A DNA stretch of 46,170 bases, taken from an uncultured Pelagibacteraceae bacterium. Its GTDB lineage: Bacteria > Pseudomonadota > Alphaproteobacteria > Pelagibacterales > Pelagibacteraceae. The stretch lies in contig CACHWQ010000011.1 in assembly GCA_902583645.1 (NCBI GenBank), forward strand, positions 1-46,170. Reading direction: 5' to 3'. The position numbers were made by a program, and so were the translations under genes. The notes under the pieces are model-generated. The model did not search any database, was not told the origin of the DNA, and was given only the letters and a program-made list of their open reading frames with translations. This document shows positions 1 through 13,255 of the stretch, in pieces (position 1 is the stretch's first letter; each line of letters begins with the position of its first letter).

Positions 1-1490
<1,490 letters not shown>

Positions 1491-1582
1491 TTATTGTTCC
1501 AAATTGAGCTGTAACAACTATTTTATTTTGCAATCTATACGAGAGGTTGTATTATCCACGAACCTATTTTTATAAAAATTAT

Positions 1583-4197
<2,615 letters not shown>

Positions 4198-4206
4198 TCT
4201 GATAAA

Positions 4207-5055
4207 ATGCAAGCTAGTAGGGATGACTTTGTAATTGCTATTCGTTCAGCCTTTTTAAAGAAAGAGAATAAACAAAAATTTTCCTTACTAGCTTTAATTT
4301 TTTTAACGTTTTTAATACTTATCACAGAAAAGTTTAACTTTAAGCCAATAGATTATTTAAAAATTTCTTTAAGAGAGGTTGCCTATAGATCAACATTTAT
4401 AGTTTCAATTCCAGAAAATTTTATAAAAAAAACGTATGTCTCAGCAAAAAATCATTTTAAGGTTTATGAAGAGAACAAACAATTGAAGGAAAAATTAGAG
4501 TTAGAAACTTCAAAAAATTATAATTCTGAATATATATTAGAAGAAAATAAAAGACTTAGATCAACGATAGAAGAAACTAATAATCAAACTTCAGAAATTA
4601 TTGGTAAAGTTTTGGTTGATAAAAAAAGTCCATTCTTAAGATCAGTAATTGTAAATAGAGGTAGTAGAGATGGCGTCATATTAGGGATGGCTGTTTTGGA
4701 TAAAAGTTATCTTATAGGAAAAGTTGTTGAGGTAACTTTCACTACTTCAAGGATTTTATTACTATCAGATTTAAATAGCAAAGTTCCAGTAGATATAATG
4801 CCAAATAATATTCAGTCTATATTGTCTGGAACAGGAGATTATAATGGATTAATACAATATACTAGAGATAAGTCACTTTTAGAGGACGATGCAATTGTAT
4901 TCACATCAGGGGCAGGCGGATTATTTAAATCTGGTATTCCAATTGGAAAAATAAAAAATGATCCTATAAATTCAAAGATCAATGTTTATTTCTTCTCTGA
5001 TTTTTCCCAACTTCGATATGTAAAAATCACCTCATATAAAGAGGAAGCAGAATAA
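4207..5055 (+). CDS. mreC: Rod shape-determining protein MreC
   Basis: MreC is a bitopic inner-membrane protein that activates the PBP2-RodA synthase from the periplasm. There is a short cytoplasmic N-terminus, one membrane segment near residues 25-40 (FSLLALIFLTFLILI) and a coiled coil around residues 90-120 (EENKQLKEKLELE). The double beta-barrel domain follows, with the family-typical GKVLVDKKSPFLRSVIVNRG and VPVDIMPNNIQSILSGTGD stretches. The ATG at 4207 lies 9 bases after mreB. The stop overlaps the mreD start by one base (ATAATG). Length (282 residues) is normal. Confidence 0.95.
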   Translation: MQASRDDFVIAIRSAFLKKENKQKFSLLALIFLTFLILITEKFNFKPIDYLKISLREVAYRSTFIVSIPENFIKKTYVSAKNHFKVYEENKQLKEKLELETSKNYNSEYILEENKRLRSTIEETNNQTSEIIGKVLVDKKSPFLRSVIVNRGSRDGVILGMAVLDKSYLIGKVVEVTFTTSRILLLSDLNSKVPVDIMPNNIQSILSGTGDYNGLIQYTRDKSLLEDDAIVFTSGAGGLFKSGIPIGKIKNDPINSKINVYFFSDFSQLRYVKITSYKEEAE

Positions 5056-5573
5056 TGGGCGATATTAGTAAATTAAACAATTTTAAAAAAATTCTTGAAA
5101 AGGGACCAATTATTTTACTCATAGTTTCAGTTTTGAATGAATTTGATTTTAATTATTTAAATTTAAAGTATTTTTCATTTAATTTTCCTTTTATTTTAAT
5201 TTATTACTGGAGCCTTAAAAGATCAGGTAGCTTAGGTTATGGTTTGATATTTTTAAGCGGCTTATTCAATGATAGTGTAACTGGTTTGCCAATAGGGGTT
5301 AGTTCTCTTGCTTATTTATTAATTTGTGGATTTTCAGCATATCTTAGAAATATTACTTTAAGACCAAGTGTAATTAAGGATTGGTTCTTTTTTGGTTTTA
5401 CAATTTTAGTTGTAAATTCTTTGATTTATTTAATTATAAGCCTAATATTTAATGTGCAGTTAAATTATTACAGTATATTGGTTAATATATTGTTTACGTT
5501 TTTATTTTACATTATTTTTAGCGGAGTATTTCATTACTACCAAAAATTAATTTTTGGAGGACAAAGTGTTTAG
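5055..5573 (+). CDS. mreD: Rod shape-determining protein MreD
   Basis: This is a small polytopic inner-membrane protein of the elongasome, placed in the canonical slot between mreC and mrdA. About five hydrophobic segments are visible in 172 residues. The GLFNDSVTGLPIGVSSLAYLL stretch matches the family's conserved D-x-x-x-G-x-P-x-G region. Its start overlaps the mreC stop by one base and its end overlaps mrdA by eight. Assignment rests mainly on hydrophobicity, this motif and position, since MreD is poorly conserved. Confidence 0.88.
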   Translation: MGDISKLNNFKKILEKGPIILLIVSVLNEFDFNYLNLKYFSFNFPFILIYYWSLKRSGSLGYGLIFLSGLFNDSVTGLPIGVSSLAYLLICGFSAYLRNITLRPSVIKDWFFFGFTILVVNSLIYLIISLIFNVQLNYYSILVNILFTFLFYIIFSGVFHYYQKLIFGGQSV

Positions 5574-7533
5574 TGATGGAGACTCAAATGTAAGAAAATT
5601 TAACACAATCAATAGAAGAGTTTTTATTTTATCAATTGCAAAAGGAGTTATATTTACAGGAATTTTAGCTAGACTTTTTTCTCTTCAAATAAGTGATAGT
5701 AAAAAATATCTTACGTTATCTGATAAAAATAGACTTAGAGAATGGAGACTTCCTCCTATAAGAGGAGAATTTAAAGATTATTTTGGCAACACAATAGCTG
5801 GTAATACTGAAGTTTACCAGCTCCACGTGATTCCAGAGCAGGTGGAGAATTTCAAAAATTTAATGGTAAGATTAAAAAATATACTTCCCTTAACAAATAA
5901 ACAGTTTTCAAAAATTATTAAAAAAAAAAATCAACAAAAACCGTGGGAAACACTTATAATATCTGAAAATTTAACCTGGGATCAATTTTCAAAGGTAAAC
6001 TTTTATTTACACGAACTATCTGGGGCAAAACCCGTGTTATCAGTTGCAAGAAGCTATCCTTTTAAAGAAAATTATACTCACGTTTTGGGTTATGTTGCCC
6101 AGGCTAGTGAAAATGACTTATTAAATAACGAAAATATAAAAAATAAACACGTTCCAGGATTAAGAGTTGGTAAGACGGGTCTAGAAAAATCTTTTGAAAA
6201 TGAATTAATTGGTACAAATGGTGTTCAAAGATACGAAGTAAATGCTTTTGGAAAAAGAATAAAACAAGTTAATTTTTTAGAAGGTGATAAAGGTAAAGAA
6301 ATAAAACTCACTTTAGATACTGAAGTTCAAAAATTATGTAATGAATTACTAGATAATAAAGCTGGATCTATAAGTGTAATGGATATTTATACTGGGGAAA
6401 TTGTTGCAATGCATTCTTCCCCATCGTTTGATCCTAATTTATTTCTTTATGGCATAAGTTTTAAAGATTGGGATAATATTAGAAACAATCCAAATAAACC
6501 CTTAATAAATAAAACAATTTCTGGGTTGTATTCACCTGGCTCAACAATAAAACCTATAGTGGCTTTATCGGCACTAGAAAATAATGTCATATCGCCAAAT
6601 TTTAAAGTTAGATGCACAGGGAAAATGGAAATGTATGGGCAAACTTATCATTGTTGGAAAAAAAAAGGGCATGGAGTTGTAGATTTAAGAGGTGCAATAA
6701 TTCAATCTTGTGACACTTACTTTTATGAAATGTCTAGAAAGCTTGGTGTTGATCGTCTTAAAGTCACTGCATCAAGATTTGGTTTAGGCAATAAAGTTTT
6801 TCAAAATTTATATGGGGAAGAAAAGGGAGGATTGTTTCCATCAACAAATTGGAAAAAAGCAAATCTTGGTCAAGGTTGGGTATTGGGTGAAACACTTATA
6901 ACAGGAATTGGTCAGGGTTATGTTCAAACTACTCCACTCCAATTATGCTTGATGACAGCTCAATTAGCTAATGGTGGCTTTAAAATTTATCCAACTCTTA
7001 TTTCAACAAAAAATCAGGAAAGTTTAGAAAAAATAAAATATAAGATGAATCAAAATCTAATTGATGAAGAAAAATATGATTCATCAATAATACGAACTGC
7101 TGAAAAATTTTTTAAACCTGGTGAGAAGGATTATAAAAGACTTTTTAGAAACCAAGAAAATGTGAAATTTGTACTTGAAGCCATGTTTGCATCTACAAAC
7201 CAATGGAATGGAACTTCCTATAAGTCGAGAATAGAAGATCCAAAATACCAGTTTGCAGGAAAAACAGGCACTGCGCAAGTTAAAAAAATAACTGAAGAGC
7301 AAAGAGAACTTGATTTGGAAACATCACAAATTCCCTATAAAGATAGAGATCATGCTTGGTTTGTTGCTTTTGGTCCTTATAAAAATCCGAGATATTCTAT
7401 AAGTGTGTTTGTTGAACATGGAGGATCAGGAAGTAAAGCTGCAGCACCTCTCGCAAAGCAATTAATTAAAAAGGTAATAGATAGACATGAAGAACGTGAA
7501 AAAATAAGAAAGAGAAATTTAGTAGATATTTAA
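5566..7533 (+). CDS. mrdA: Penicillin-binding protein 2 (elongasome transpeptidase)
   Basis: This is the class B PBP that cross-links lateral peptidoglycan together with RodA. It has an N-terminal membrane anchor (residues about 19-37), a pedestal domain with the LREWRLPPIRGEFKD segment, and a C-terminal transpeptidase. The catalytic SxxK is in SPGSTIKP, the second motif region is QSCDTYFYEMSRKLG, and the third is GKTGTAQVK. The frame extends to a TTG at 5554. I prefer the GTG at 5566 because GGAGG ends 5 bases before it, inside the mreD 3' end. The result is 655 residues. It ends directly before rodA. Confidence 0.95.
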   Translation: MFSDGDSNVRKFNTINRRVFILSIAKGVIFTGILARLFSLQISDSKKYLTLSDKNRLREWRLPPIRGEFKDYFGNTIAGNTEVYQLHVIPEQVENFKNLMVRLKNILPLTNKQFSKIIKKKNQQKPWETLIISENLTWDQFSKVNFYLHELSGAKPVLSVARSYPFKENYTHVLGYVAQASENDLLNNENIKNKHVPGLRVGKTGLEKSFENELIGTNGVQRYEVNAFGKRIKQVNFLEGDKGKEIKLTLDTEVQKLCNELLDNKAGSISVMDIYTGEIVAMHSSPSFDPNLFLYGISFKDWDNIRNNPNKPLINKTISGLYSPGSTIKPIVALSALENNVISPNFKVRCTGKMEMYGQTYHCWKKKGHGVVDLRGAIIQSCDTYFYEMSRKLGVDRLKVTASRFGLGNKVFQNLYGEEKGGLFPSTNWKKANLGQGWVLGETLITGIGQGYVQTTPLQLCLMTAQLANGGFKIYPTLISTKNQESLEKIKYKMNQNLIDEEKYDSSIIRTAEKFFKPGEKDYKRLFRNQENVKFVLEAMFASTNQWNGTSYKSRIEDPKYQFAGKTGTAQVKKITEEQRELDLETSQIPYKDRDHAWFVAFGPYKNPRYSISVFVEHGGSGSKAAAPLAKQLIKKVIDRHEEREKIRKRNLVDI

Positions 7534-8658
7534 ATGTTTCAACAATCATCATACACAGAACAACTAACATTTTTTCAAAAATTGAGATCATTTGATTTCG
7601 TACTGATCATTTGTGTTTTAATTTTGGGCTTAATAAGCAACTTTTCTATGTACTCGACTGATGGAGGAGAATTTTTATACCATACAAAGAGTCACTTAGT
7701 AAGATTTTTAGTTTTTTTTACTATGATGATATTTTTTTCTTTTTTAAGCTTAAGATTTTGGCATGCAACTGCTTACTTATTTTATGTAATAGTATTAGGT
7801 TTTTTAGTTTGGGCATCATTATACGGCATCACAGCATCAGGATCCCAAAGGTGGATAAATTTATATTTTATTAACCTTCAACCATCGGAACTTATGAAAA
7901 TAGCAATAATAGTTTGTTTTGCTCGATATTTTCATAGAGAACAAATTACAAATGTTAGCAGCTTTAAAAATATAGCATTATCTTTAACTATTTTAATTTT
8001 ACCTATTGTATTAGTTTTAAGTCAGCCAGACCTTGGAACCTCAATATTGATTGCAGCAAGTGGTGTTATTGTATTATGGTTAGCAGGCTTAAATATTAGA
8101 TATTTTGTTTATAGCTCTTTGGTTTTATTAGTTTCTTTTCCATTTGTAATTTCTTTTTTAAAACCCTACCAAAAACTTAGAATTCTAAGTTTTTTTAACC
8201 CAGACCGTGATCCTCTTGGTGCAGGATATCAAATAATACAATCTAAAATTGCTGTAGGTTCAGGCGGTTTAATTGGTAAAGGTTTTTTACAAGGCACACA
8301 AAGTTATTTGGAATTTCTTCCAGAAAAACATACTGATTTTATATTTACACTGTTCTCAGAGGAACATGGATTTATTGGATCAGTATTTTTGTTAATTGTA
8401 TACGCAATTTTAATTTATAGAATTATAAAAATTGGCTCAATATCAAGAAGTTATTTTGGAAGATTGTTTTGTTATGGTTTTGGCTCAGCAATATTTATTT
8501 ATATTGCTGTAAACATGAGTATGGTATTAGGTTTGCTGCCCATAGTCGGCTCTCCACTTCCAATTATGTCCTATGGCGGATCATCAATGCTTGCTACAAT
8601 GATTGGTATTAGTATTGTAATGAGTACTAAAATTTATAATAAACAGATAATTAATTAG
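7534..8658 (+). CDS. rodA: Peptidoglycan glycosyltransferase RodA (SEDS family)
   Basis: RodA polymerises lipid II into glycan strands as partner of PBP2. The 374-residue protein has about ten membrane segments. It shows SEDS landmarks: the W-I-N-L-x-x-x-x-x-Q-P-S-E loop, SQPDLGTSILI, the periplasmic loop with GAGYQIIQSKIAVGSGGLIGKG followed by FLPEKHTDFIFTLFSEEHGFIG, and the C-terminal SPLPIMSYGGSSML. The ATG follows the mrdA stop with no spacing. It is the last gene of the wall operon; a 61-base gap follows. Confidence 0.96.
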   Translation: MFQQSSYTEQLTFFQKLRSFDFVLIICVLILGLISNFSMYSTDGGEFLYHTKSHLVRFLVFFTMMIFFSFLSLRFWHATAYLFYVIVLGFLVWASLYGITASGSQRWINLYFINLQPSELMKIAIIVCFARYFHREQITNVSSFKNIALSLTILILPIVLVLSQPDLGTSILIAASGVIVLWLAGLNIRYFVYSSLVLLVSFPFVISFLKPYQKLRILSFFNPDRDPLGAGYQIIQSKIAVGSGGLIGKGFLQGTQSYLEFLPEKHTDFIFTLFSEEHGFIGSVFLLIVYAILIYRIIKIGSISRSYFGRLFCYGFGSAIFIYIAVNMSMVLGLLPIVGSPLPIMSYGGSSMLATMIGISIVMSTKIYNKQIIN

Positions 8659-8719
8659 TTATCATCATTGATTAATTTGTCGCGATAAATTCATTAAAAT
8701 AATATTATATATTAAATTT

Positions 8720-9955
8720 ATGAAAAAATTACGTGTTGGGATAATTGGAGCAGGTATCCAAGGGGTATGCAACGCTCTTTTTCTTCAAAAAAAAGGATTC
8801 GAAGTAGTATTATTTGACAAAGAGGACCCGGGCAGTCTAGCATCTTACGGAAATGCAGGACACTTTTCTCCATATGCATCAGTTCCATTAAACAGACCAG
8901 ACATTCTCGCAGATGTTCCCGCAATGCTTTTGAGCTCAACGGGACCTCTGGCACTTAAATGGAATTATGTGCCTAAAATGATACCGTGGTTTTTAAAGTT
9001 TATAAGAAATTGTACTAATAAAAAAATGATGTACACAGCAAAGTATATGCATCAAATCTTAGATTTATCGTTGCCAGCTTATGAGGAATTGTTTGATGAA
9101 ATTGATACTGAAAATTTAGTTGTTAGCAATGGAATTATGTATATTTGGAATAATAAAAATTTATCAAGCAGAGAGCTTGAGATAAACATTAGAGAGCAGC
9201 TCGGTGTTAAACAACAATTACTTAATAAAAAAGAAATTCATGACCTAGAACCAAATATTAAACCAATTTATGATGGTGGTGTATTTTATTCTTACGCAAA
9301 GCATACAAATAATCCTAGAAGACTTCTTCTTAAATTATTTGATTTATTTTTACAAAAAGAGGGAAAATTTTTTAAATACCAAATAAAAGATATAAATTTT
9401 GACGAAGGGAAACCAATTTTAAGAACTGAAAGTCAAAGGTTTGTATTTGATAAAATTGTAATTGCTTGTGGTGCCTTATCTAAAAAATTTACAAATGATT
9501 TATTTGAAAGCATCCCTCTTGACACAGAGAGGGGTTATCATATTCACTTTAAAAATTGCGAAAATTTAATTTCAAGACCAGTAGTTTATTCTAATAGAGG
9601 TTTTGGAATGACTCCTATGGAACAAGGACTAAGAGTTGTTGGAACTGTTGAGTTTGGTGGTTTAAAAAATTCCCCTTCAAAAAGTAGAATTAAAAATTTA
9701 GTTGAAAATGCTAAATTTATGCTTGATGGCCTGCCAGAGCATGAAGATGAATGGTTGGGTTTCAGGCCAACACTTCCAGATTTTTTACCAGTAATTGGAC
9801 CTTCAAAAAATTATAAGAATGTATTTTATTCTTTTGGTCATCACCATTTAGGTTGGACTTTAGGAGCAATATCGGGGAAGATAATTTCTAAAATGATTTC
9901 TGAAGAAAAGACAAATTTGGAATTAGATCCCTACAGTTCCTTAAGGTTCAGCTAG
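8720..9955 (+). CDS. FAD-dependent amino-acid dehydrogenase, DadA-like
   Basis: This looks like a flavoprotein oxidoreductase of the DAO/DadA family, which deaminates D-amino acids or related secondary amines at the membrane. The N-terminal dinucleotide fold has GIIGAGIQGVCNALFLQKKGFEVVLFDK in pieces matching GxGxxG plus the terminal acidic residue. Next comes ASYGNAGHFSPYASVPLNRPDIL, the DadA-type flavin-contacting segment. The C-terminal GFRPTLPDFLPVIGPS and FGHHHLGWTLG motifs are classical for the family. Length 411 is typical. It overlaps the next transporter gene by one base, suggesting joint uptake or export and oxidation of an amine or amino acid. The substrate cannot be read from sequence, so I give no symbol. 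Confidence 0.85.
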   Translation: MKKLRVGIIGAGIQGVCNALFLQKKGFEVVLFDKEDPGSLASYGNAGHFSPYASVPLNRPDILADVPAMLLSSTGPLALKWNYVPKMIPWFLKFIRNCTNKKMMYTAKYMHQILDLSLPAYEELFDEIDTENLVVSNGIMYIWNNKNLSSRELEINIREQLGVKQQLLNKKEIHDLEPNIKPIYDGGVFYSYAKHTNNPRRLLLKLFDLFLQKEGKFFKYQIKDINFDEGKPILRTESQRFVFDKIVIACGALSKKFTNDLFESIPLDTERGYHIHFKNCENLISRPVVYSNRGFGMTPMEQGLRVVGTVEFGGLKNSPSKSRIKNLVENAKFMLDGLPEHEDEWLGFRPTLPDFLPVIGPSKNYKNVFYSFGHHHLGWTLGAISGKIISKMISEEKTNLELDPYSSLRFS

Positions 9956-10842
9956 TGAGCCTTAATATAAAAGCTTACGTGATGCTGGTTCTAGCATCAA
10001 TCTTCTGGGCTGGAAACTTCATTGTCGGAAAATTTGCTTTTGTTGAAAATATTTCACCTTTCTCTCTAGTTTTTTTTAGATGGATAACTGTTTGGTTCAT
10101 ACTGTTACCTTTTACTTACAAAGAAATACTGAGTAAAAAAAAAGAAATTATTAATAACTTGCCCTTACTGCTTTTTCTTGGACTGACAAGTGTGGGTTTA
10201 TTTAATTCATTTGTATATGTTTCGCTACAATATACACAAGTGATAAATGCATCTTTATTTAACACTGCTATCCCTGCAGCGATCATTTTATCTTGTTTTT
10301 TATTTAAAATAGAAAAAACAAATCTTTATCAATTAATTGGCCTTTTAATTTCAGTTTTAGGAATTTTAGTAATAATTACTAAATTTAATTTAAATATTTT
10401 ATTAAATTTAGACTTTAATATTGGTGATATTTGGATGATAGGAGCTGTAATATGTTGGGGGCTTTATTCATCTTTTTTAAAAAAATTAAAACTTAAGATA
10501 TCACTTTTAAGTTTTGTACATATTGTTTGCTCATGTGGATTAATTTTTTTATTACCTCAATTTAGTTACGAATATTTTCAAGGTAATGCCGCAGCTATTG
10601 ATAAAACATTTATATATTGTTTAATTTATTTGGCTTTATTTCCGAGTATTGGATCTTATTATTGCTGGGCAGGAGCCGTTTCAATCATTGGACCCAATAG
10701 ATCTGGTATTTTTTTATCATTAATACCTTTGTTTAGTACATTTATGGCAATGTTCTTTTTTGATGAGCAATTTAGATATTTTCATACAATCGGTTCAATT
10801 TTAGTTATAATTGGTTTATTTTTATCAAATAAGAAAAAATAA
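9955..10842 (+). CDS. EamA-family (DMT) transporter
   Basis: This is a ten-segment inner-membrane protein made of two EamA repeats (residues about 10-140 and 150-290). The opening ASIFWAGNFIVGKFAF and the repeat-2 opening AVICWGLYSSFLKKL are typical. FLSLIPLFSTFMAMFFFDEQ near the C-terminus matches the family's end-of-repeat motif. Members move amino acids, nucleobases or other small metabolites; the substrate here is unknown. It starts with GTG overlapping the dehydrogenase stop by one base, so the two are probably cotranscribed and functionally linked. Confidence 0.88.
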   Translation: MSLNIKAYVMLVLASIFWAGNFIVGKFAFVENISPFSLVFFRWITVWFILLPFTYKEILSKKKEIINNLPLLLFLGLTSVGLFNSFVYVSLQYTQVINASLFNTAIPAAIILSCFLFKIEKTNLYQLIGLLISVLGILVIITKFNLNILLNLDFNIGDIWMIGAVICWGLYSSFLKKLKLKISLLSFVHIVCSCGLIFLLPQFSYEYFQGNAAAIDKTFIYCLIYLALFPSIGSYYCWAGAVSIIGPNRSGIFLSLIPLFSTFMAMFFFDEQFRYFHTIGSILVIIGLFLSNKKK

Positions 10843-10843
10843 A

Positions 10844-11218
10844 ATGTCTAAGATTGATAAGTCAAGACTTACAGCTGAACAAAAAATAGTTTTGCTCGAG
10901 GAGGGTACAGAACCACCTGGCTCAAGTAAATTAAATTCTGAAAAAAGAGAAGGAAGCTATCACTGTGCAGGCTGTGGAATTAAATTATTTGAATCCTATA
11001 CTAAATATGAAAGTGGATCTGGATGGCCTTCTTTTTTCGAGTCCCTGCCAGATGTTTTTGAAATTAAAGTAGATCACTTATTAGGATATCCCAGAACAGA
11101 ATATCATTGTAGAAATTGTGGCGGACATCACGGTCATATATTTGATGATGGGCCAAAACCAACAGGAAAAAGGTTTTGTAACAACGGAATATGCCTTATT
11201 TTTAAACCTAAAAACTAG
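10844..11218 (+). CDS. msrB: Peptide-methionine (R)-S-oxide reductase MsrB
   Basis: It repairs the R-sulfoxide form of oxidised methionine in proteins. The two zinc-binding CxxC pairs are visible (CAGC near residue 39 and CRNC near 85). The family motifs SGSGWPSF and GGHHGHIFDDGP are present. The catalytic cysteine is in RFCNNGICL near the end. The frame is open from a TTG at 10811, but the ATG at 10844 directly after the transporter stop gives the expected 124-residue protein beginning MSKIDKSRL. It may be the third gene of the flavoprotein-transporter operon. Confidence 0.96.
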   Translation: MSKIDKSRLTAEQKIVLLEEGTEPPGSSKLNSEKREGSYHCAGCGIKLFESYTKYESGSGWPSFFESLPDVFEIKVDHLLGYPRTEYHCRNCGGHHGHIFDDGPKPTGKRFCNNGICLIFKPKN

Positions 11219-11265
11219 TAATTAATTTGTATACTTATTATAAATAATAATTTAAAAAATATTTC

Positions 11266-12108
11266 ATGAGAAAAATTATTCCAGTAATCTTTTCATTTTT
11301 CATATTTTCATCATCTTATGCAGATGATTTAACAAACAAAATTTCAAATATAATAAGTGATTTAATACCTGGCGAAGGCACTACAGAAGTAAGTTTTGAT
11401 CTAAGAGAAAACCATAAACCTGATTATAGTATTCTTGGGGTTAGAGAAATTGATAAAACTGATAGTGGCAATCTTTTTACACAATTTTCTTTATTTAATA
11501 CTGAAAAGAATAATACCGAGCGAACCGTAGGAAATCTTGGCCTTGGACAAAGAATGTTAAGCGAAGATAATACTATGATGACAGGCTATAATATTTTTTG
11601 GGATTACGATAGCTATGGAAATTCAAGAACAAGTTTAGGATTAGAGGCAAGAAATGTAGTATTAGATTTTGCTGCCAATTATTATTTAAACGTTGGTGAT
11701 GGAATAGATGAAGAAAAGGCTTTGGATGGATATGATATAAATTTAGCCTCGCAAGTTCCTTATATGCATTGGGCGGATGTGTTTGTTAACTCTTATAAAT
11801 GGTATGGAAGAGAAAGAGACGATATCAAGGGTACAAAGCTTGGATCAGAGCTTCTTTTAAACCCAAATTTAAATTTTGAGTTAGCATATGACGATAAGGA
11901 TAAAGCTGGATTAGAGGATGAGTGGTATGCAAAATTTATTCTTGTATATCCCCCTAGATCAAAACCTTCGCTTCAAGATGGATTCATAAGCGCTTCACCA
12001 TGGAAGGAAGAAAAGGACATGAGTGGAGAACTGTTAACGAAAGTTAAACGAAACAACAAAATTGTAGTAGAATTTAAAGGAACATCAACAATATCAAGAA
12101 CAGATTAA
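11266..12108 (+). CDS. Inverse-autotransporter-type beta-barrel protein lacking a passenger
   Basis: The product is an outer-membrane barrel similar to the translocator domain of intimin/invasin proteins. A signal peptide ends at about A19. The barrel, residues about 35-230, shows the family's ordered strand motifs: TQFSLFNTE, NLGLGQRML, MTGYNIFWDYDSYGN, SRTSLGLEARN, LDFAANYYLN, DGYDINLASQVPYMHWADVFVN and YKWYGRERD. Known family members continue into Ig-like passenger repeats after the barrel. This one stops at residue 280, about 40 residues beyond the barrel. No LysM domain precedes it. Its stop overlaps the next secreted protein gene by one base (TAATG), so that protein may be its partner. 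The family call comes from motif recognition and is fairly confident; the function is inferred. Confidence 0.75.
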   Translation: MRKIIPVIFSFFIFSSSYADDLTNKISNIISDLIPGEGTTEVSFDLRENHKPDYSILGVREIDKTDSGNLFTQFSLFNTEKNNTERTVGNLGLGQRMLSEDNTMMTGYNIFWDYDSYGNSRTSLGLEARNVVLDFAANYYLNVGDGIDEEKALDGYDINLASQVPYMHWADVFVNSYKWYGRERDDIKGTKLGSELLLNPNLNFELAYDDKDKAGLEDEWYAKFILVYPPRSKPSLQDGFISASPWKEEKDMSGELLTKVKRNNKIVVEFKGTSTISRTD

Positions 12109-12881
12109 TGAACAGATCACTTAAAATTTTAATATTTGCAAAACTTTTACTTATAATTTTTGTAAGTTACTCATATTCTGCGAGTACTACAGGTGTTGCA
12201 GATGTATATAAAGTTACAATGAAAAAAGTTGAACTTTGTACAGCGAGTACAAGTGTCACGAGTTGTGAAAATGCAATTGTAATTGGTAATACAGACAAAA
12301 CAGTAGACATAGCATCAGCCACAGCGGGCTCATCTGCTGCATCTTACGGGGACACTGCACTTTTACCTCTTGGAGTAACATATACACATATGAGAGTTAC
12401 TATTGATAGAAAATTTACAATACAAGCTGACTTAGACGTATCAGGTGTAGATGATAACTGCGCAACTACTGCTGCACTATCTGGCTCTGCTTATCCTGAT
12501 GGCGATTTAAGTGATAATGAAAAATACGAAAAAACACCCATCGTAGCGGATGGAGGAACTGCAGCAGAAGCTGATTTGTATTTAAAAAATGATCAAATGC
12601 AAACTTGTACTAATGCAGCATGCTCAGCTCTTTCAACTGAAAATGATATTACTTACCAACAAGGAGTTGTTTCAACTTTTCAAACCCAACATGCGGAAGG
12701 AAGTACATCAGATGACCATGTTATGGTCTATACACTCACATCTCCTTATACAGTAGCATTAATTGCACCTATAATAGATATTTCTTTTGGTACATCCTTG
12801 GCTGTTACAGCCTCTGAGGTAGGTACAAATTTTTGTATGTTTGAACCCGATGAACCTATTGTTACAATTACAATAAAATAA
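12108..12881 (+). CDS. Secreted Ala/Thr/Ser-rich protein, unknown function
   Basis: I do not recognise a characterised family. It has a clear signal peptide (hydrophobic residues 7-20, cleavage near S24/A25). The mature part is rich in Ala, Thr and Ser with few Lys, unlike its neighbours. It has about eight cysteines, some in close pairs (LCTASTSVTSCEN, ACSALS), suggesting periplasmic or surface disulfides. A segment near residues 85-105 (PLGVTYTHMRVTIDRKFTI) and the C-terminal ITIK give a beta-sandwich impression. Translational coupling to the barrel gene upstream suggests a secreted partner or substrate. Its composition (more GCA/ACT codons) resembles that of the pilin genes, as expected of a surface protein. 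Confidence 0.7.
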   Translation: MNRSLKILIFAKLLLIIFVSYSYSASTTGVADVYKVTMKKVELCTASTSVTSCENAIVIGNTDKTVDIASATAGSSAASYGDTALLPLGVTYTHMRVTIDRKFTIQADLDVSGVDDNCATTAALSGSAYPDGDLSDNEKYEKTPIVADGGTAAEADLYLKNDQMQTCTNAACSALSTENDITYQQGVVSTFQTQHAEGSTSDDHVMVYTLTSPYTVALIAPIIDISFGTSLAVTASEVGTNFCMFEPDEPIVTITIK

Positions 12882-12899
12882 TTTTTCTTAAACAATTTT

Positions 12900-13241
12900 A
12901 TGATTTTTAAATATGCTAGTTTTTTGGTAGGAGTAATTTGGTCCTATTCTTTAATTAAGACACAATCTATTTTCAGTAAAAAAGCTGGTCTAATTTTTAA
13001 AATATTTATATCTAATGTTTCCTGGCTAACTTTGATTGCTGCAATTTATTTTGGATATAAAAATTTTTCTATTAAATTTATTTTAATTGGTGTTATTTTT
13101 TCAATTGTATTAGTTCATTTAGGATTTAAATTTTTAGGTAAATTTTTGGCTTCAAAATTTACTGAAAAACAATTGATTATGTCAAAAACTTTTTTTGAGT
13201 ATTCTTTGATTGTTTGGGTTATTTATTATCTTTTTTATTAA
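12900..13241 (+). CDS. Small polytopic membrane protein, unknown
   Basis: The 113-residue product is almost entirely hydrophobic, with four likely membrane helices (about residues 5-18, 37-50, 57-78 and 95-112) separated by lysine-rich loops. No family motif is evident to me. It starts 18 bases after the secreted-protein gene and runs in the same direction, so it may be the third gene of that cluster. It ends 14 bases from the convergent SGNH gene. Confidence 0.6.
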   Translation: MIFKYASFLVGVIWSYSLIKTQSIFSKKAGLIFKIFISNVSWLTLIAAIYFGYKNFSIKFILIGVIFSIVLVHLGFKFLGKFLASKFTEKQLIMSKTFFEYSLIVWVIYYLFY

Positions 13242-13255
13242 ACTTTAACTTAATT

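Noticed and set aside
1493..1582. Leader peptide or attenuator before leuA
   Set aside because: The gap contains only a weak five-base complementarity and no leucine-rich reading frame.
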